This document shows, one piece after another, positions 11,009 to 23,139 of a stretch of DNA of 64,000 nucleotides. The stretch is taken from contig NC_089830.1 in assembly GCF_035046505.1 (NCBI RefSeq), forward strand, positions 16,296,315 to 16,360,314, in the 5' to 3' direction. The stretch's first letter is position 1, and each line of letters starts with the position of its first letter. The notes under the pieces are model-generated. The model saw only the letters and a list, made by a program, of their open reading frames with translations. It made no database searches and was not told the DNA's origin. The stretch comes from Tiliqua scincoides (taxonomy: Eukaryota > Chordata > Lepidosauria > Squamata > Scincidae). The position numbers were made by a program, and so were the translations under genes.

Positions 11009-11465
11009 CAGGGGTGTCCAAAGTTTTTGGCAGGAGGGCCACATCTCTCTGACACTGTGTCAGGGGCCAGGGAAAAAAAGAATTTACATTTCAAATTTGA
11101 ATAAATTTACATAAGTTTACATAAATGAATATATTAAAGATGAACTTATATGAATGAATGACGGTCTTGCAATAGCTCAAGGCCTATAAAAGGCCTTGTA
11201 CAAAGCAAGGCTGGCCTTTCCTTTGCTGCCGCTACTGCATCACAGATGTGAAAAAACAAGCAATGGAGGGAGCCCTCATCCCACAGCTCACGTGACAGGT
11301 CAAACAGTCACCCTCATGCTGAGATCAGTTGCGTTGGGCCAGTGTGGGCTCCAACAAATCTCCAGAGGGCCAGAGGCTAATTGGAGACTGGGGGCTCCCT
11401 GAGGGCCGCATTGAGAGGCCTCGAGGGCCGCAAGTGGCCCCAGGGCCGGAGTTTGGGCACCCCTG
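11009..11465. mobile_element. hAT element, CAGGGGTG class, nested
   Basis: The ends CAGGGGTGTCCAAAG and GAGTTTGGGCACCCCTG are flanked by TACTAGGG and CACTAGGG (7 of 8). The interior has a conserved run of TTAAATTTATTC-type AT-rich sequence shared with 6685-7093. Confidence 0.88.
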
Positions 11466-12121
11466 CACTAGGGTCAAGTTCCAGAAAACCTTGTGTATAC
11501 CAAATTAGCAGAAGCTGAATCAGTGAGCCTATGGGAGAAATGGGGTTATGTTCCAGGGGGACCCTCCACCTTACACTCTATGAACCTGAATCAAAACTTG
11601 AAGTTTATGGGGCTGGGTGACAGCGAGGGCTCATCAACCTCTCCCAACATCTGATGTTTCCTCCTCTGTGCTGAATATCCAATGCATTGAAGGTTGTGGG
11701 TGGTGGCAATTTCTCCATGCTGGCTATCCCTCGACTTGGTGAAGGTTGCTGGCCCAACAACAAGGCTTCACCCGTCCTCCATCTGTCTCTTGGCTCCTTC
11801 TCTGGGTTGCTCCAGTCCCAGAGAAGCCCTCAGGTAGCTTTCCAGAGACCTCTTATCTCTGCCTCTGCCATCTCTACCCTACCCCTTCCCTACCTCAGGG
11901 GTTGTGAAGTTTTAGCTGGTGTCCTCAAGATCGTGCCCAAGATCGTGCCAAAGGCAAGCCTGGAAGTGGACACAAATGTGTCTGACAATTGTCCGTGGGC
12001 CAATAGCAATGCCTGTTTGATGCAGAAAATTGACCCGATTCAGAAAATTTTCTTTAAAAATGAGAATTGGTTGGACTTGATTACTGCAACCCCCTCCCCA
12101 TTGGCCATATACTGTATAGGC

Positions 12122-12468
12122 CAGTGTATAGCCTTTTAGCACCAGGACCCACTTTTTAAAATAAGACTCTTTTGGAACCCACTTAGGTTTACCAGACTTT
12201 TAAAAAAGGAGATCTAGAAAGAAATAATATTTTTAATTATGTATCCTTACTTATAATACTAACCAGAAAAAAGACCCTCAAACACTTATCTCTCTATATT
12301 TACACATGCTTGCAAACTGCAGGAGCTGTGATCTTTGCAGGGTCATTAGCTACAGTATCTGATTTTTGAATAGACTAAGGGTTTGAGGCAATTAGTTATC
12401 TCATCTTTCCATTGCCCTTTGGCAACCCACCCAAAACCAGGTTTCAACCCACAGTTTGGGAAGCACTG
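12122..12468. mobile_element. hAT element, nested
   Basis: It runs from CAGTGTATAGCC to CAGTTTGGGAAGCACTG between perfect duplications GTATAGGC (12114-12121, 12469-12476). The first ten bases are partly degraded. Confidence 0.85.
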
Positions 12469-13422
12469 GTATAGGCATCTCTTCATCTCCCCTCTGCATG
12501 GGAGGCACTGCCTTCTCTTGGTGAGGCCACTCTCTCTTTTCCTCTCACAACCTCTTTCACCCCACCTGCCTGGTTGTAGCTGCACCAACCCCTCCTGCCC
12601 CAGTTGCACTGACACAGTATTTGCAAATAGCAAGAACAGAGTCACAGATAATGAGAGACAGGTGGCAATTCCGCCCCTCACAGATAAGTGAATTTATAGA
12701 TAAAGAGAACTGACTGTAGCTGAAACTCCCTTAAATCCTAAAGCCACAATAAGAAAGACACGTAGGAACTGAGACAACTGAGGGAACAGCAGCTCCATTC
12801 TCCCATTTCAATCTTGCTCCGGAGCAAGTTGAATGGTGGGTGGAATCACTCTTTAAACTGCTGTTGTTCTCTGTCTTCTGGGGGGGGGGGCAAGCACATA
12901 CACTTGGATTGGTGCAAGTCAATCATGTGTAAGAGGCAGGCCAACTGTATATGGTATGTATATATTTACTGTAGGATCATGCCTCAGGGATTAAAGGAGG
13001 CAGGTGCACTGCAAAACAAGAGAATTGCAATAACGGTGCATCTGAAAGTCAAGCGCAAGAGATCCCCCAACCCCCTTTGCTCTGGCAGTTAAGAGAGCCG
13101 ATCAACTGAAACATTCTGTCTGGCACAAACAAGAAGTTGTCTGCTAATAGGACCAGATGCAAAGTAAGGGGGCACGACTGTGCATAACCGTTTAAAGCTT
13201 GTGAAGACGGAATTGCTCCAAACACAGCTTCAGCCCTGTATGACGCTGCACCTGCTGAAGTGCTCTTTTCTCTAGAATTACTGTTTTGTTTTTTAAACAG
13301 CTACTGCTTCCCTATCCACCTGCAGATTATCCTCAATTAGGGGGGTATATCTAGCCCTGTTTTGCCTTCCAGTTCCTAGAGCTGGATACCCTGACAAACT
13401 TAGATTTCACTCCCCACCTAAC

Positions 13423-13446
13423 ACACACACACACACACACACACAC
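13423..13446. repeat. (CA)n microsatellite
   Basis: An uninterrupted CA run of about 12 units. Confidence 0.95.
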
Positions 13447-13574
13447 TTTTAGACCACCTCACATCAGCTTTCATAGTCAGCTTTCATAGACCGCTGTCCA
13501 CATCAGGCCAAGGAAGCATGTGCTGAAATTAACTGGTCTGTCTCCATGACTCTGTTGGTTTTGTTGCAGGAAAC

Positions 13575-13923
13575 CTGGGGTCTCCTAACTTTTCAATAGG
13601 AGGGCCACATCATAGCCACATTGTAAATTCTGTACATTTTTGCAGGGCAAAAAGAATCCATTTGATAAATGAATGGATGAAATTTAAATGAATGGTTTTA
13701 TTTGGAACCTTTTTTGCAATCAGCGTAAGACGATTTGTAACAAAAGAGAAATGTGACAATTACAGAGAAATAATGCCATGCTTAAACTGAGAAACGATAT
13801 ATAAATGAGTAAAAATGTCACATATTAGCAAACACTCTGACAAAAAAGACAAGGTGCTGATGGCTGGATAAAATCTTGTGGCAGGTCAGATAGGGCCCCT
13901 GGGCCACAGTTGAGAGACTACTG
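13575..13923. mobile_element. hAT element, diverged
   Basis: The ends CTGGGGTCTCCTAAC and GTTGAGAGACTACTG are inverted. The flanks CAGGAAAC and CAATAAAC match at 6 of 8 positions. The interior begins with AGGAGGGCCACATC as in related copies. Confidence 0.65.
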
Positions 13924-14975
13924 CAATAAACCAACACAGCTACCCTTGGATGTTATCATGTTAGCCAAGATACACTGGAAGCTGTCCACACCCAAAAAGC
14001 ACTTGTGTGTTCTGTATGGTGACTTCCTAATCCTGACCCCCTATTTGGTGTGTTGTTTTTTTTAATTTGAGTAAAGCAGTTCAGTTTTGATCTTTCCTCC
14101 AGCAGGCAGTTCCAGGTGATATTCTAGTTTTTCACTTTTGATAAGAGTGGTGCACATTTCCATCTAATGGCTGACTGCCTGCCTTGGACATCATTTGGAG
14201 AAAGGTAGAATAAAATCCACCATCAAAATACATTTTGCAGAGCTCCATTCCGTTTGTAGTGGTGGAAATTTATTTGCCCTGAACAGAATTAAGAGTCGTT
14301 GAGATTCACGGTGGAGAATTGTCTCGCACTGGGCAACAGGAGTTTCTTTTTTACTCGGTGCTGTCTCCTGACACCCGTATGTTCAATCCAGACACAAGGG
14401 AAGCACCTGCTAACCCAAGACACCCCGCACCGCAGGGAGGGGGGTTGTCCTGCTACACCTCCTCTCCCGCCTGCCTTTGCCAAGCTCACAGATCACAAAC
14501 GAGGAAAGGTCCCTGAACATGAATGCTTTGGGCCCCTCCCATCAACAAACTGTGCATCTGTCAGCCACAAACTCAGAGGCAGCCAGAACAGGTGGCTTTG
14601 ACAGGGCAGTCAATTGAGGGAGGAACCCAGTAAGCCCACCAAGCCAAAGATGACAACCTTCCTCCCACAATGCACAGCAAGACAATTGGCTGGGTGTCTA
14701 CATTTTTTTTCAGTCTCTTGCACACTCCCAGAAGACAGAAAGAGGTTGTTACAAAGCTATTCTCTCCCTGCCACCTCCATTCAGTATTAAACGGGTGAAA
14801 GGAAAATTCATGAATGCCACAAATTTCCTCTTTTGATATTATGTACAGCTGCCTTTTGCAAAGTCCAACCTTTGGTCCATCGATGTCACTGCTTTCTGCA
14901 CAGACAAGCGGCAACTCCCTAAGGTTTTTTTTTGGGGGGGGGGGGTCTTTCTTCCCCAGTCCTCCCTAGAGAGGC

Positions 14976-15052
14976 TACCAGGAACTTAACCCTCTACATG
15001 CAAACCTTCTGCATGCAAATGTCTTACCATTGAAGTATGGCCCTTTTGCCCA
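14976..15052 (-). mobile_element. tRNA-derived SINE fragment
   Basis: On the minus strand CATACTTCAATGGTAAGACA and TTTGCATGCAGAAGGTTTGC resemble the head of reptilian tRNA SINEs. A similar plus-strand piece follows at 15062-15125 (GAGGTCATGGCTCAGGGC). Confidence 0.5.
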
Positions 15053-15133
15053 TGACATACGGGAAGAGGTCATGGCTCAGGGCTAAAGCATATGTGGTGC
15101 ATTGCCAAAGTCCCAGTTTCCAGCTATTTAAAA

Positions 15134-15514
15134 CAGGGGTTCCCAAACTGTGGATCTGGACCCACTGGTGGGTTGTGACCTGATTTTGGGTGGGTCCCCA
15201 AAAGGTGAGGGAAAGATTAGATAAGTAACTGCCTCAAATCCCGAGGTTATTCAAAAAATCAAATACTGTAGCTGCTGATTACCCTGCAAAGAGCTTCGTT
15301 TCGAAAGATAGTTGCTACCTGCCTTGCAAGGAGCCAAGTTCCTGCAGTTTGCATGTATATTTACATGTGTAAATATAGAGAGAAAGTGTGAGGATCTTTA
15401 ACAAATAAAGTATTTCTTTCTAGATCAGTTTTTAATGTCTTGTTAAGCTAGGTGGGTCCTGATAGAACGTTGTTTTAAAAAGTGGGTCCTGGTGCTAAAG
15501 TTTGGGAACCACTT
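15134..15514. mobile_element. hAT element
   Basis: The ends CAGGGGTTCCCAAACTGTGG and AAGTTTGGGAACCACTT lie between perfect duplications ATTTAAAA (15126-15133, 15515-15522). Confidence 0.9.
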
Positions 15515-16479
15515 ATTTAAAAGGATGTCAGGTGATAGGAAAGAAGAGCCTGTCCAAGGTCGAGTGCTGCTGCTAGTCTGTGCCCAGGGCATATGTCTAG
15601 GTGGGTAAATGACTTGACTCAGTATGGCCATTTTATGTATATGCCCAAATTTTAATTTTAAGGGCTGCCAAATTAAGGCAGCCCATGCCAGGTTCCCAGA
15701 TCGTCTCCTATTAAAGCACTGGCCAAACCCAGCCTGCTTAGCTTCAGGAAGGCTGTCACCTCATGTGTCTTCAAGACTGCCTCGGGATAGGTTGAGTAGA
15801 GGACACTTGCTCATCCTGTCCCAAAGCACAACATTCAAACACAGAACAGTCAAGAGCTTTCCAGTGATCACTTCCATGGCACCACTGGGGGAAAGACCAT
15901 CATCTGTAGCCTCTCATCATATAGGGAAGCCCAGTGCAACCCACCAAACCACAGCCACTCTGTAATCTGGGGCAGCAGACAAATGCTTCCATGTGGTTGA
16001 AGGCAACACAGTGACTACCTGCCCACAGTGATATTTCTAAGGGAGCTGCTGCAGGGATCCCAACCGGGAGCAGGAGTGGATCCAAGGAATGCTGCCCACC
16101 AGGTTGGGGAGCGAAGTCAGGTGCCAGGGAAATGCCCACTGGACAGGGCGTTGGCGGCAAGATTGCACCTGGCCAAGCACTGGCTGGCCCGAGGTCTCGT
16201 GAGACCTCAGAAAGGTCATGTGGCCAGAAGGGGAGCTCCTCGACCCAGTGGCTGGGTTCATAAGAAGCCAGACCACCAAGGCGAGAGATTGCTTTTTTGG
16301 GAGCTCCATGGAGGCGACCTGGAGAGGCCTGCCCACTGCCCTTTCTCAGTTTCAGTTAAGGTAGTGCTCACGCCCCTCCCCAACCCTGGATTTGACCCTG
16401 ATTGGGAGAGAACATGGGTGATCAGTCTCCACTTATCAATAGAGGTGTCTGGTTGCTGGTAAGACAGGATTGTGCCCTT

Positions 16480-17213
16480 GGGCTGTAATCCTATCTGGCG
16501 CTGGAACAGGCAAGCCAAGAGGAGCGCCAAGTAGAGCGTGGGAGGTGAAGGGCCAGAGAGAGGCCAGACCGGGAAGGAATTCAGCTGGAACGAGGAGTTC
16601 TATGAAAGACTAGAACTAGTCAATTGTAAAAATCCCTACGGAGGTTTAGAACAGACTGCCTACGTAAACCGCCTTGGATTAAAGTCTGAGGAGAAATCTG
16701 ACAACCAAAGAAATGCGGTATATAAATACCTGTATAAATAAATAAAATATCCAGCACAGGATAGGGGACATAAGTGGCTCAGCCAGAGGCAAGGGAAAAC
16801 ATTTTTCCTTACCTCCAGGTAAGGGCCGCTGGCCCCTATGGGCCTCCTCAGACTTGTGCCACCTCTTGAGGTGGCGCAAGTTCAAGGGGAGTGGAGCATG
16901 AAGCCTCTCCATTCACCCTGGGAACTGGCATTGGGATCCAGCATAACCGCCAAATCCCAGCCCCACCTCCAGCAAGGCCCACCCACCCCCGGGGCCGCCC
17001 ACTGCCCGCCCTCTCCCTGCCCAGGAACACCTCCCTCCCACCTACCTTTCCTCCTTCTGTTGGCCCAGCTGGGTCGACGCAAGCCAAGCAGAGGAAGCCG
17101 GCGCGGAGGCTTGCATTGGCCTCTGTGGGCCGGCACTTCTGCAAGTGCCGGCCTGGCTTCCTCCTGAGGAGGCGCAAACGTGCCTTACGGCAAGTGAAGG
17201 GCAGGATTGCACC
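16480..17213. mobile_element. Harbinger-like MITE, family A, with L2-like insert
   Basis: The ends GGGCTGTAATCCTATC and (inverted) CGGTGCAATCCTGCCC are present. The interior (GGAACAGGCAAGCC, CCTATGGGCCTCCTCAGAC, GCCACCTCTTGAGGTGGC) is alignable with 41669-42257, 55390-55872 and, inverted, 60322-60795. An L2-like 3' tail (AAACCGCCTTGGATT, GCGGTATATAAATA) interrupts it at about 16600-16744. Confidence 0.65.
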
Positions 17214-17632
17214 GTAAGTCTTACTGAACACAATGGACTTCTAAACAAAATAAATACGGTCAATACTCTTTACATGAGAATTTATGAATCGGAAAGGGGT
17301 AGAATGGCTACCTACCTCTTGTTCTCCGTGTCTCTGTTCTCATTACCTGCTATGCAGGGACCTTCAGAATGCCACCTGCGACCAGTGCCAACCCCTTTAA
17401 AAAGGAGGCTCAGCATTTTAAAGGGGTCGGTGCTGGTTGTAGGTGCCATTCTGAAGGTCCCTGCAGCACTCAGATCTTGTGGCACTTCCTGCTGGACTCT
17501 GCTGGCTTCCAGAGGGTCTCTGCTGGATTCTTCTGTTGGCAGGTAAGGTACTCCTCCCCCCCCCTTGCACCTAATCCCATTGATCTCATAGGATCAATGG
17601 TTCATTATCTGTGAATTTGCTATCCATTAGGG

Positions 17633-18470
17633 CAGTGGGGACTGGGGATAAGAATAGGCCCTCCATTTGGCTGTACTTGTCGTAAGAGGTGACTAAACAG
17701 CCACCGGGTAGATGGGACTCCTCAGCCTGGGAAGGCAGCTCATCTGAGAGAAGGAAAGCTCTGATCCCAAACCTCCACTGCCTTGTGGCTACATCCAGTT
17801 ATGGAAAAGGCTTCAGGAGTCAACCTCGAGGCAAAATCCGGAGCCGGAGTCCCTGAGGCAGTTCATGGCTGAACACAGTCACGTTCTGGCAACTCCTGCG
17901 ACGCCGCTGGAACCAACCGTATTGGCCTCTGCCTTTCCATTGGACCATTTCAGCAACGTGGAGAGGGGGAATTTGCTGCATGGGAAACAGTCTATCCTCC
18001 ATATCTACTTTACCCAGGCTTCATGCACTGGAGAGGACACTCTGTTCCAGAACCACCATGCAGAGCGTGACACCATAGTCTTCCGAGACTAAAGGATGCC
18101 AACGAAGGGCAGTGGTTCTCAAACTGTGAGTCGGGAACCATTAGGTGCGCCGTGAGCCAATTTCAGGTGAGTCCCCATTCATTCCAATATTTTATTTGTA
18201 ATATATTAGACTTGATGCTACTGTGGTACGTGACTGCATTTGGGGAAATGTTACACATTTGTACTTTTTACAGGCTACTATGTATATTCTTTTAACATTG
18301 GCAGTCAATGGGACTTACTTCTGGGGAAGTGTGGGGCGGATTGCAGCCTAGGATTGTTAAAAATTTTTCCTGCTTAATGTCTCTTCCGGTCATGACATCA
18401 CTTCCGGTGCGTCCTGACAGATTCTCATTTGAAGAAGTGGGTCCCGGCGCTAAAAGTTTGAGAACCATTG
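17633..18470. mobile_element. hAT element, middle layer of the nest
   Basis: The left end CAGTGG lies at 17633-17638 and, after the inner insertion, the element resumes with TTCTCAAACTG. The right end is AGTTTGAGAACCATTG. Perfect 8-bp duplications CATTAGGG flank it (17625-17632, 18471-18478). The interior matches the 57270-57633 copy. Confidence 0.9.
17639..18105 (+). mobile_element. 467-bp retro-element, inner layer of the nest
   Basis: It is inserted six bases into the hAT element with a perfect 10-bp duplication AGGGCAGTGG (17629-17638, 18106-18115). It is the opposite-strand sister of 7429-7908 and ends CCGAGACTAAAGGATGCC, the LINE-type tail. Open frames inside differ between the two copies, so I do not call a protein. 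Confidence 0.8.
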
Positions 18471-20516
18471 CATTAGGGTTTCCAAGAATCTAACCCTACT
18501 GGATAACGAGAACCAATTGTAACACTGTTTTCAAACATGTCTACTTATCAGGATACACGTTGCGAGATAAACCACTTGCCCACCACCTCTGCTAAACAGC
18601 AAGGAGAATTCTACACCTTCTGTTTGCCTTGATTTTTGATTCGGTAAAAGAGCAGGGGAAGGTTCCCCCCCCCCCCCGCAGGACGAAGCAGATGACCAGC
18701 ACACCCAGTTGCAAGATCTGCACCAGGTAACTGGTAATGTGGCAATGGTCCTAAGAAGAGCAGAGCAGTCTAATCCCTCCTGGATCAGGTCCATCTTGTC
18801 CTGTATCCTGAATCTCAGACTGGCCAATCAGATGCCACCAAGCAAGCCCACTAAGAAAGCATGGTGGCAATAACCTTTGATCATGCCACTGACCAACCCA
18901 AGGGCCAGAATAGGCCTGTTAGGGAGGGGTAGAAGCTGCTGCTGACACCAAACTGGCAATCTGGGGGAGGCTACACTGAGGAGTATGTATAACCAGGGGC
19001 CCACATCCAGCCTCCCCTATAAACTGCACAGCTGGAATCAAAGCCCTGCGCAGCTTCCATCTCGGCATGATGGTGCCGATGTCATTGAGTGCTCTGGAGC
19101 CACCATTGAGCTCTGTGGTCCCCCCCTCATCAGAAATTAGATAGGAGATTAGAACTCGAATCCCCCCACTGTCCCAGCACAACCTGGTGCCAAGGTCTAT
19201 AGGTAAAATCACTACCAAATCATCTGCACACCAGAGAAGAGGGTACCACAATTGTTAGCTTGACTTAGAAGTTAGCCATTTGTTAGCCATTGACTTAGAA
19301 GTTACAGAGACAAGGCCCCACCTCTCCCCAAGCTCTCTGGCATGTGCAGAGGTTGAGGGGGGGTAGGAAAGAAGAGACAAGGCCTTATTTGCAGGGATGC
19401 TTGAAGATGACAAGACATAACAGGAGTCTCTCCAGCTGCTTGGAAAAAGACTCTCCTCTGTGCCCTCTAAAATGCAGTGCGAATGAGAGCTGGGGGGGGA
19501 GAGAAATCGGTGTAATGCCAGCTGCCTGCTTGCCAGTGGATCTATGGGCGCCTGGGGCTGGACTTCCGGTCTCAAAACATGTACCCATAGACAGCAAACT
19601 CCTGCAGACTGACTGACCTACTTTTAAGGCATGCACCGCAGGAGGCCCAGGGTGGGTTAAGCTCTTAAGAGCACAGGCATTCCAGGGAGTGGGCTCAGAC
19701 CCCTCTTGATCAGCTTCTGGAAAATAAAAAAAGAACGGGGTGGGGGGGAGTAGGTACCATTCCCCCCAACTCTGCAAGAGGGGGTGCGACACACCATGCG
19801 CGCAAGGCCAGGGTCGCCAGCACACACCCGCCATCGCCTCCAAACAGGGAGAACGAGGCATTCGAATCCCCAGGGGTGCCTTGATGGTGGGAAAAGGACA
19901 AAGGAAGTCCCAGAGCAGCTGTTTTGCTTGGCCCAATGCAGCACGATCCCGTCATTCCCCCACCGCCAGCAGGATTAGCCGCTCGACAGCTGGCCAGCTA
20001 AGCTGCTGCGTTGATAATGGAACAGAAGACGGCCTGACAGGCCCAGAGCCAAAAGGAATGGCGATGAAAAGCGGGGAAGGGAAGAAGCCAGCCACGCAGC
20101 AGCTCCTTTGGTCCGCGGTGGCAAGAGCGGAGACTGGACAGCAAGTTGGTCCCAAGAAAATGTTTTATGGAAACTGTTGGGGGGGAGGAGAGGAGTGGGA
20201 ATATCCTTGGCTCCTATGACCCCCCCCCCCAAAACCAGGTATACTTTCAACAGAAGCATTCCTTCAAACATTTATAAGGTGCTCCTTGGCAGCTCTCCCA
20301 TAATCCTGCAGGGCAGGTGATGAGAAAGGAGCAGAACTGTACCCAGGCCAAGAGACTCGTGCCTGCCTTCCCTCAATTCATAACCAAAATGAAGGCCAAC
20401 TCCAGCCCTGAGGTAACATAGATTAAAAAAGGATTCCAGAGTCAGGAGTACAACAGGGACATGTGATGCTCCACCCTTGCCCAGGCAGACAAGTTCTGAC
20501 GCCCTTTCCTCCCCCC

Positions 20517-20518
<2 letters not shown>

Positions 20519-20550
<32 letters not shown>
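20519..20550. repeat. (CA)n microsatellite
   Basis: About 15 CA units. Confidence 0.95.
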
Positions 20551-20552
<2 letters not shown>

Positions 20553-21189
20553 GAAGGGCGTGGGAACCCTTCAGCTAGGTTATCACAGAATACCATAGCT
20601 TATGCTTGGCACACCCTCTCTCTTGTTCTTGCACACAGACAGAAGGAAGGGAAAACAGGAGCTCCGCAGGAAAGAAGCAAGAATATCTTCTCCCAACAAC
20701 TTCAAAGAACATTTAGTCCCACATGCCGCCTGAGAAAGCCAACGAATAGCTCCAGGCGGTCTACAGCTTTAAGCAGACAGAAGTGTGCAAGGGTCCAGAC
20801 AGATAACGTGCTTTTTATGTGCTCCCCCCATTCACATATGAAGCCAGGAAGTCTAATTTGAGGGCATGGGCCAAAGGCAAGCCACTCATTGCAGAAGCTC
20901 ACTGGCCTAGGTCTGGATGAGACCATCCAGGAGTCCCCCATTATATGCCACTCAAGATCGAAGATGGGAAGGATATAAAACATAAGAAAAACAAGGACAC
21001 ACTAAAGGTGTGAAGCAGTCTGAGAAACAAACACACCCTTTGCCATTTTGAGCTGCAGATAAAGAAAGACCAATGGTTCATTCTGCAGAACAGACCAATG
21101 CAGAACAGAACAGTCTGCAGAACCAATGGTTCATTCTGCTCCCACATCTTGTATCCCACAGTGTCCTTTCAGATGCCGGCAAGAAGCCT

Positions 21190-21480
21190 TCAGTATCCTT
21201 TCCTTCCTATTTGCTTCCCAGCAATTGATACCCAGTGGCTCAATCTCTCTCCAAATGGAGATTCCATTCAGTCACCACAGCCATCGACAGACCTCTTCAA
21301 TGGTTGCTCTAACCCTCTTTTAAAAAGGCTGGCAGCCATTGCCACTTTCCATAAACTCAATGACGCTTTGTGTGACGAAACACTTCCTTTGGCCCGTTCC
21401 GAAGAGATAGCCAAGGAGTTTGCATTGCGTTATGAGAAAAGGAGTGGAAAACACTCTTTATCCTTGCCTCGCAGAACATT
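21190..21480 (-). mobile_element. CR1-like LINE 3' region, old
   Basis: The complement of CTCTTTTAAAAAGGCTGGCA, CCATAAACTCAATG and GACGAAACACTTCC corresponds to the CR1 segment just before the 3' UTR (the HFTQRVVGLWNS-like region and beyond). It is strongly diverged. Confidence 0.55.
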
Positions 21481-21898
21481 TTATACCCCTCTATCTTCCT
21501 TCTGCGCTCAGGAGAAAGTTCATTTGAACTCGTTCCCACTGCCTGCAGTCAAAGACAATTTCATCAGCTAAAGTCCGCTCATTAAATAATAAATTTTAAA
21601 ACCACCAACGAGGCAAGACAAAAAAAAAATCTTAAAATACATTAAGCTCGCAATCCTATATATGCACAGGACACAACGAGGCTCGTTTCCGAGTCAATGT
21701 GCGTATTACCCTGGGAAAATCAGGTTTTGCTGTTGCGTTTTTGTACATTTCCTACAAGATTCCGACAAGTTAGTGAGCTGCAAGAACAATTAAAATCAAA
21801 GTTGTAACTGAGCAGAGGCTTTCTGCAGTCTAGGAACAGATTCACAAACTTTTGGACATATAGTCAACATACACCTTTTGCACTACACAATTCTAGAA

Positions 21899-22191
21899 CA
21901 GGGGTGTCAAACATAAAGCCCACAGGTTGAATGCAGCCCAAGAAGTAATTTATCCGGCCCCCATTACCAGTGGGCTCTCCCAGCTTGATAATTGGCCTCT
22001 CTCATATCTTGAAAATATGAACCAGATTTGCACTCTCTCTCTCTCCTGTCATTTGCAGCTCATGAGTTTCTATGCATGTACAAAGTGCTTATTTCTGACC
22101 ATTGTCTGCTTAATGACGTCACTTCCGGCCCTCCGTGGACACAGTGAATGCTAACTTTGGCCCTCTGTATAAAACGAGTTTGACATTCCTG
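21899..22191. mobile_element. hAT element, CAGGGGTGTC class
   Basis: The ends CAGGGGTGTCAAACATAAAG and GAGTTTGACATTCCTG are flanked by TTCTAGAA and CTCTAGAG (6 of 8). It is the sister of 27741-28046. Confidence 0.85.
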
Positions 22192-22300
22192 CTCTAGAGT
22201 TAACTCTCAACGATTCCTACAGGAAAAGAAAGAATGAGCCTAGGAAGTCCATGGCACTTAATGTTGCTTATCTTTCTTTTGGCTGCAATATGCTCTAAAT

Positions 22301-22450
22301 CAGTGACTTTCAACCCTGATGCTACAGCACATTGGTGCACCACAAGTGGTCTGCAGGTGTGCCACAAAGAGTTTGATGAAGGGTCATTTACTAATAGGGC
22401 CATTGGGGGATGTGAGCTGCCCACCGGCAGTACAGTGCGCCTTGTCAACT
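22301..22450. mobile_element. hAT fragment
   Basis: The left end CAGTGACTTTCAACCCTGAT and the interior (GTGCCACAAAGAG, ACTAATAGGGCCATTGGGG) resemble 28175-28367 and 48507-48721. The right end is not found. Confidence 0.55.
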
Positions 22451-22572
22451 GATGATGCATCCTGACAAGTTTAGTTTCCCAGTGAAGTAGATTATTCCCA
22501 TTTTAACAAATGAACGAAGATGGAGATGCACTGAACAGACATGCACAGGATTGTGCCATAACACTAGCTATG

Positions 22573-23022
22573 ATGGTGTTGGCAACCTTCAGTCTCGAAA
22601 GACTATGGTATCGCGCTCTGAAAGGTGGTTCTGGAACAGCGTCTAGTGTGGCTGAAAAGGCCGATTCGGGAGTGACAATCCCTTCCACACTGGGGGCAAG
22701 TGCAGTCTGTCCCTGGTCTGTCTCCCTGGCTATGGGCCTTCCTTCTTTGCCTCTTTGCGTCAGACCGTTGGCCAAGTGTCTCTTCAAACTGGGAAAGGCC
22801 ATGCTGCACAGCCTGCCTCCAAGCGGGCCGCTCAGAGGCCAGGGTTTCCCACCTGTTGAGGTCCACTCCCAAGGCCTTCAGATCCTTCTTGCAGATGTCC
22901 TTGTATCGCAGCTGTGGTCTACCTGTAGGGCGCTTTCCTTGCACGAGTTCTCCATAGAGGAGATCCTTTGGGATCTGGCCATCACCCATTCTCATGACAT
23001 GACTGAGCCAACGCAGGCATCT
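22573..23022 (-). mobile_element. Non-LTR LINE, 3' end with intact ORF C-terminus
   Basis: On the minus strand the frame reads RCLRWLSHVMRMGDGQIPKD, then LLYGELVQGKRPTGRPQLRY, ending with a Cys/His motif CPQCGRDCHSRIGLFSH followed by TRRC. This is the C-terminal tail of a reverse-transcriptase ORF in a LINE group whose clade I do not assign. The copy is 5'-truncated near 23022 and the remaining ~140 codons are open. Its 3' UTR ends CTTTCGAGACTGAAGGTTGC, shared with the 5S SINEs and the 467-480 bp element. Confidence 0.85.
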
Positions 23023-23139
23023 GTTTCAGAGACACTAGCTATACTTTGCCCCAATTTTGCATCTCATGGACAAACACTGTTCTGCTATATAACTGCCAGC
23101 CTCTGCTTCTGGGCACTTTTGAAGAATCGAGGCCCAAGT

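Larger units (their letters stand above)
10983..12716. mobile_element. Tigger-like element hosting two hAT insertions
   Basis: The ends CAATCAGTTCTCATTATC and (inverted) CAGTCAGTTCTCTTTATC are flanked by TA (10981-10982, 12717-12718). Two hAT copies (11009-11465, 12122-12468) lie inside. I see no transposase in the remaining sequence. Confidence 0.78.
17257..18519. mobile_element. Tigger-like element, outer layer of a three-level nest
   Basis: The left end CGGTCAATACTCTTTACATG and right end TGGATAACGAGAACCAATTG are degraded versions of the 4204-4904 family ends, with TA on both sides. It is interrupted by the hAT at 17633-18470. Confidence 0.65.

Noticed and set aside
19385-19936. 183-codon minus-strand frame
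   Set aside because: No known domain. Frames on both strands are open because of local GC richness.
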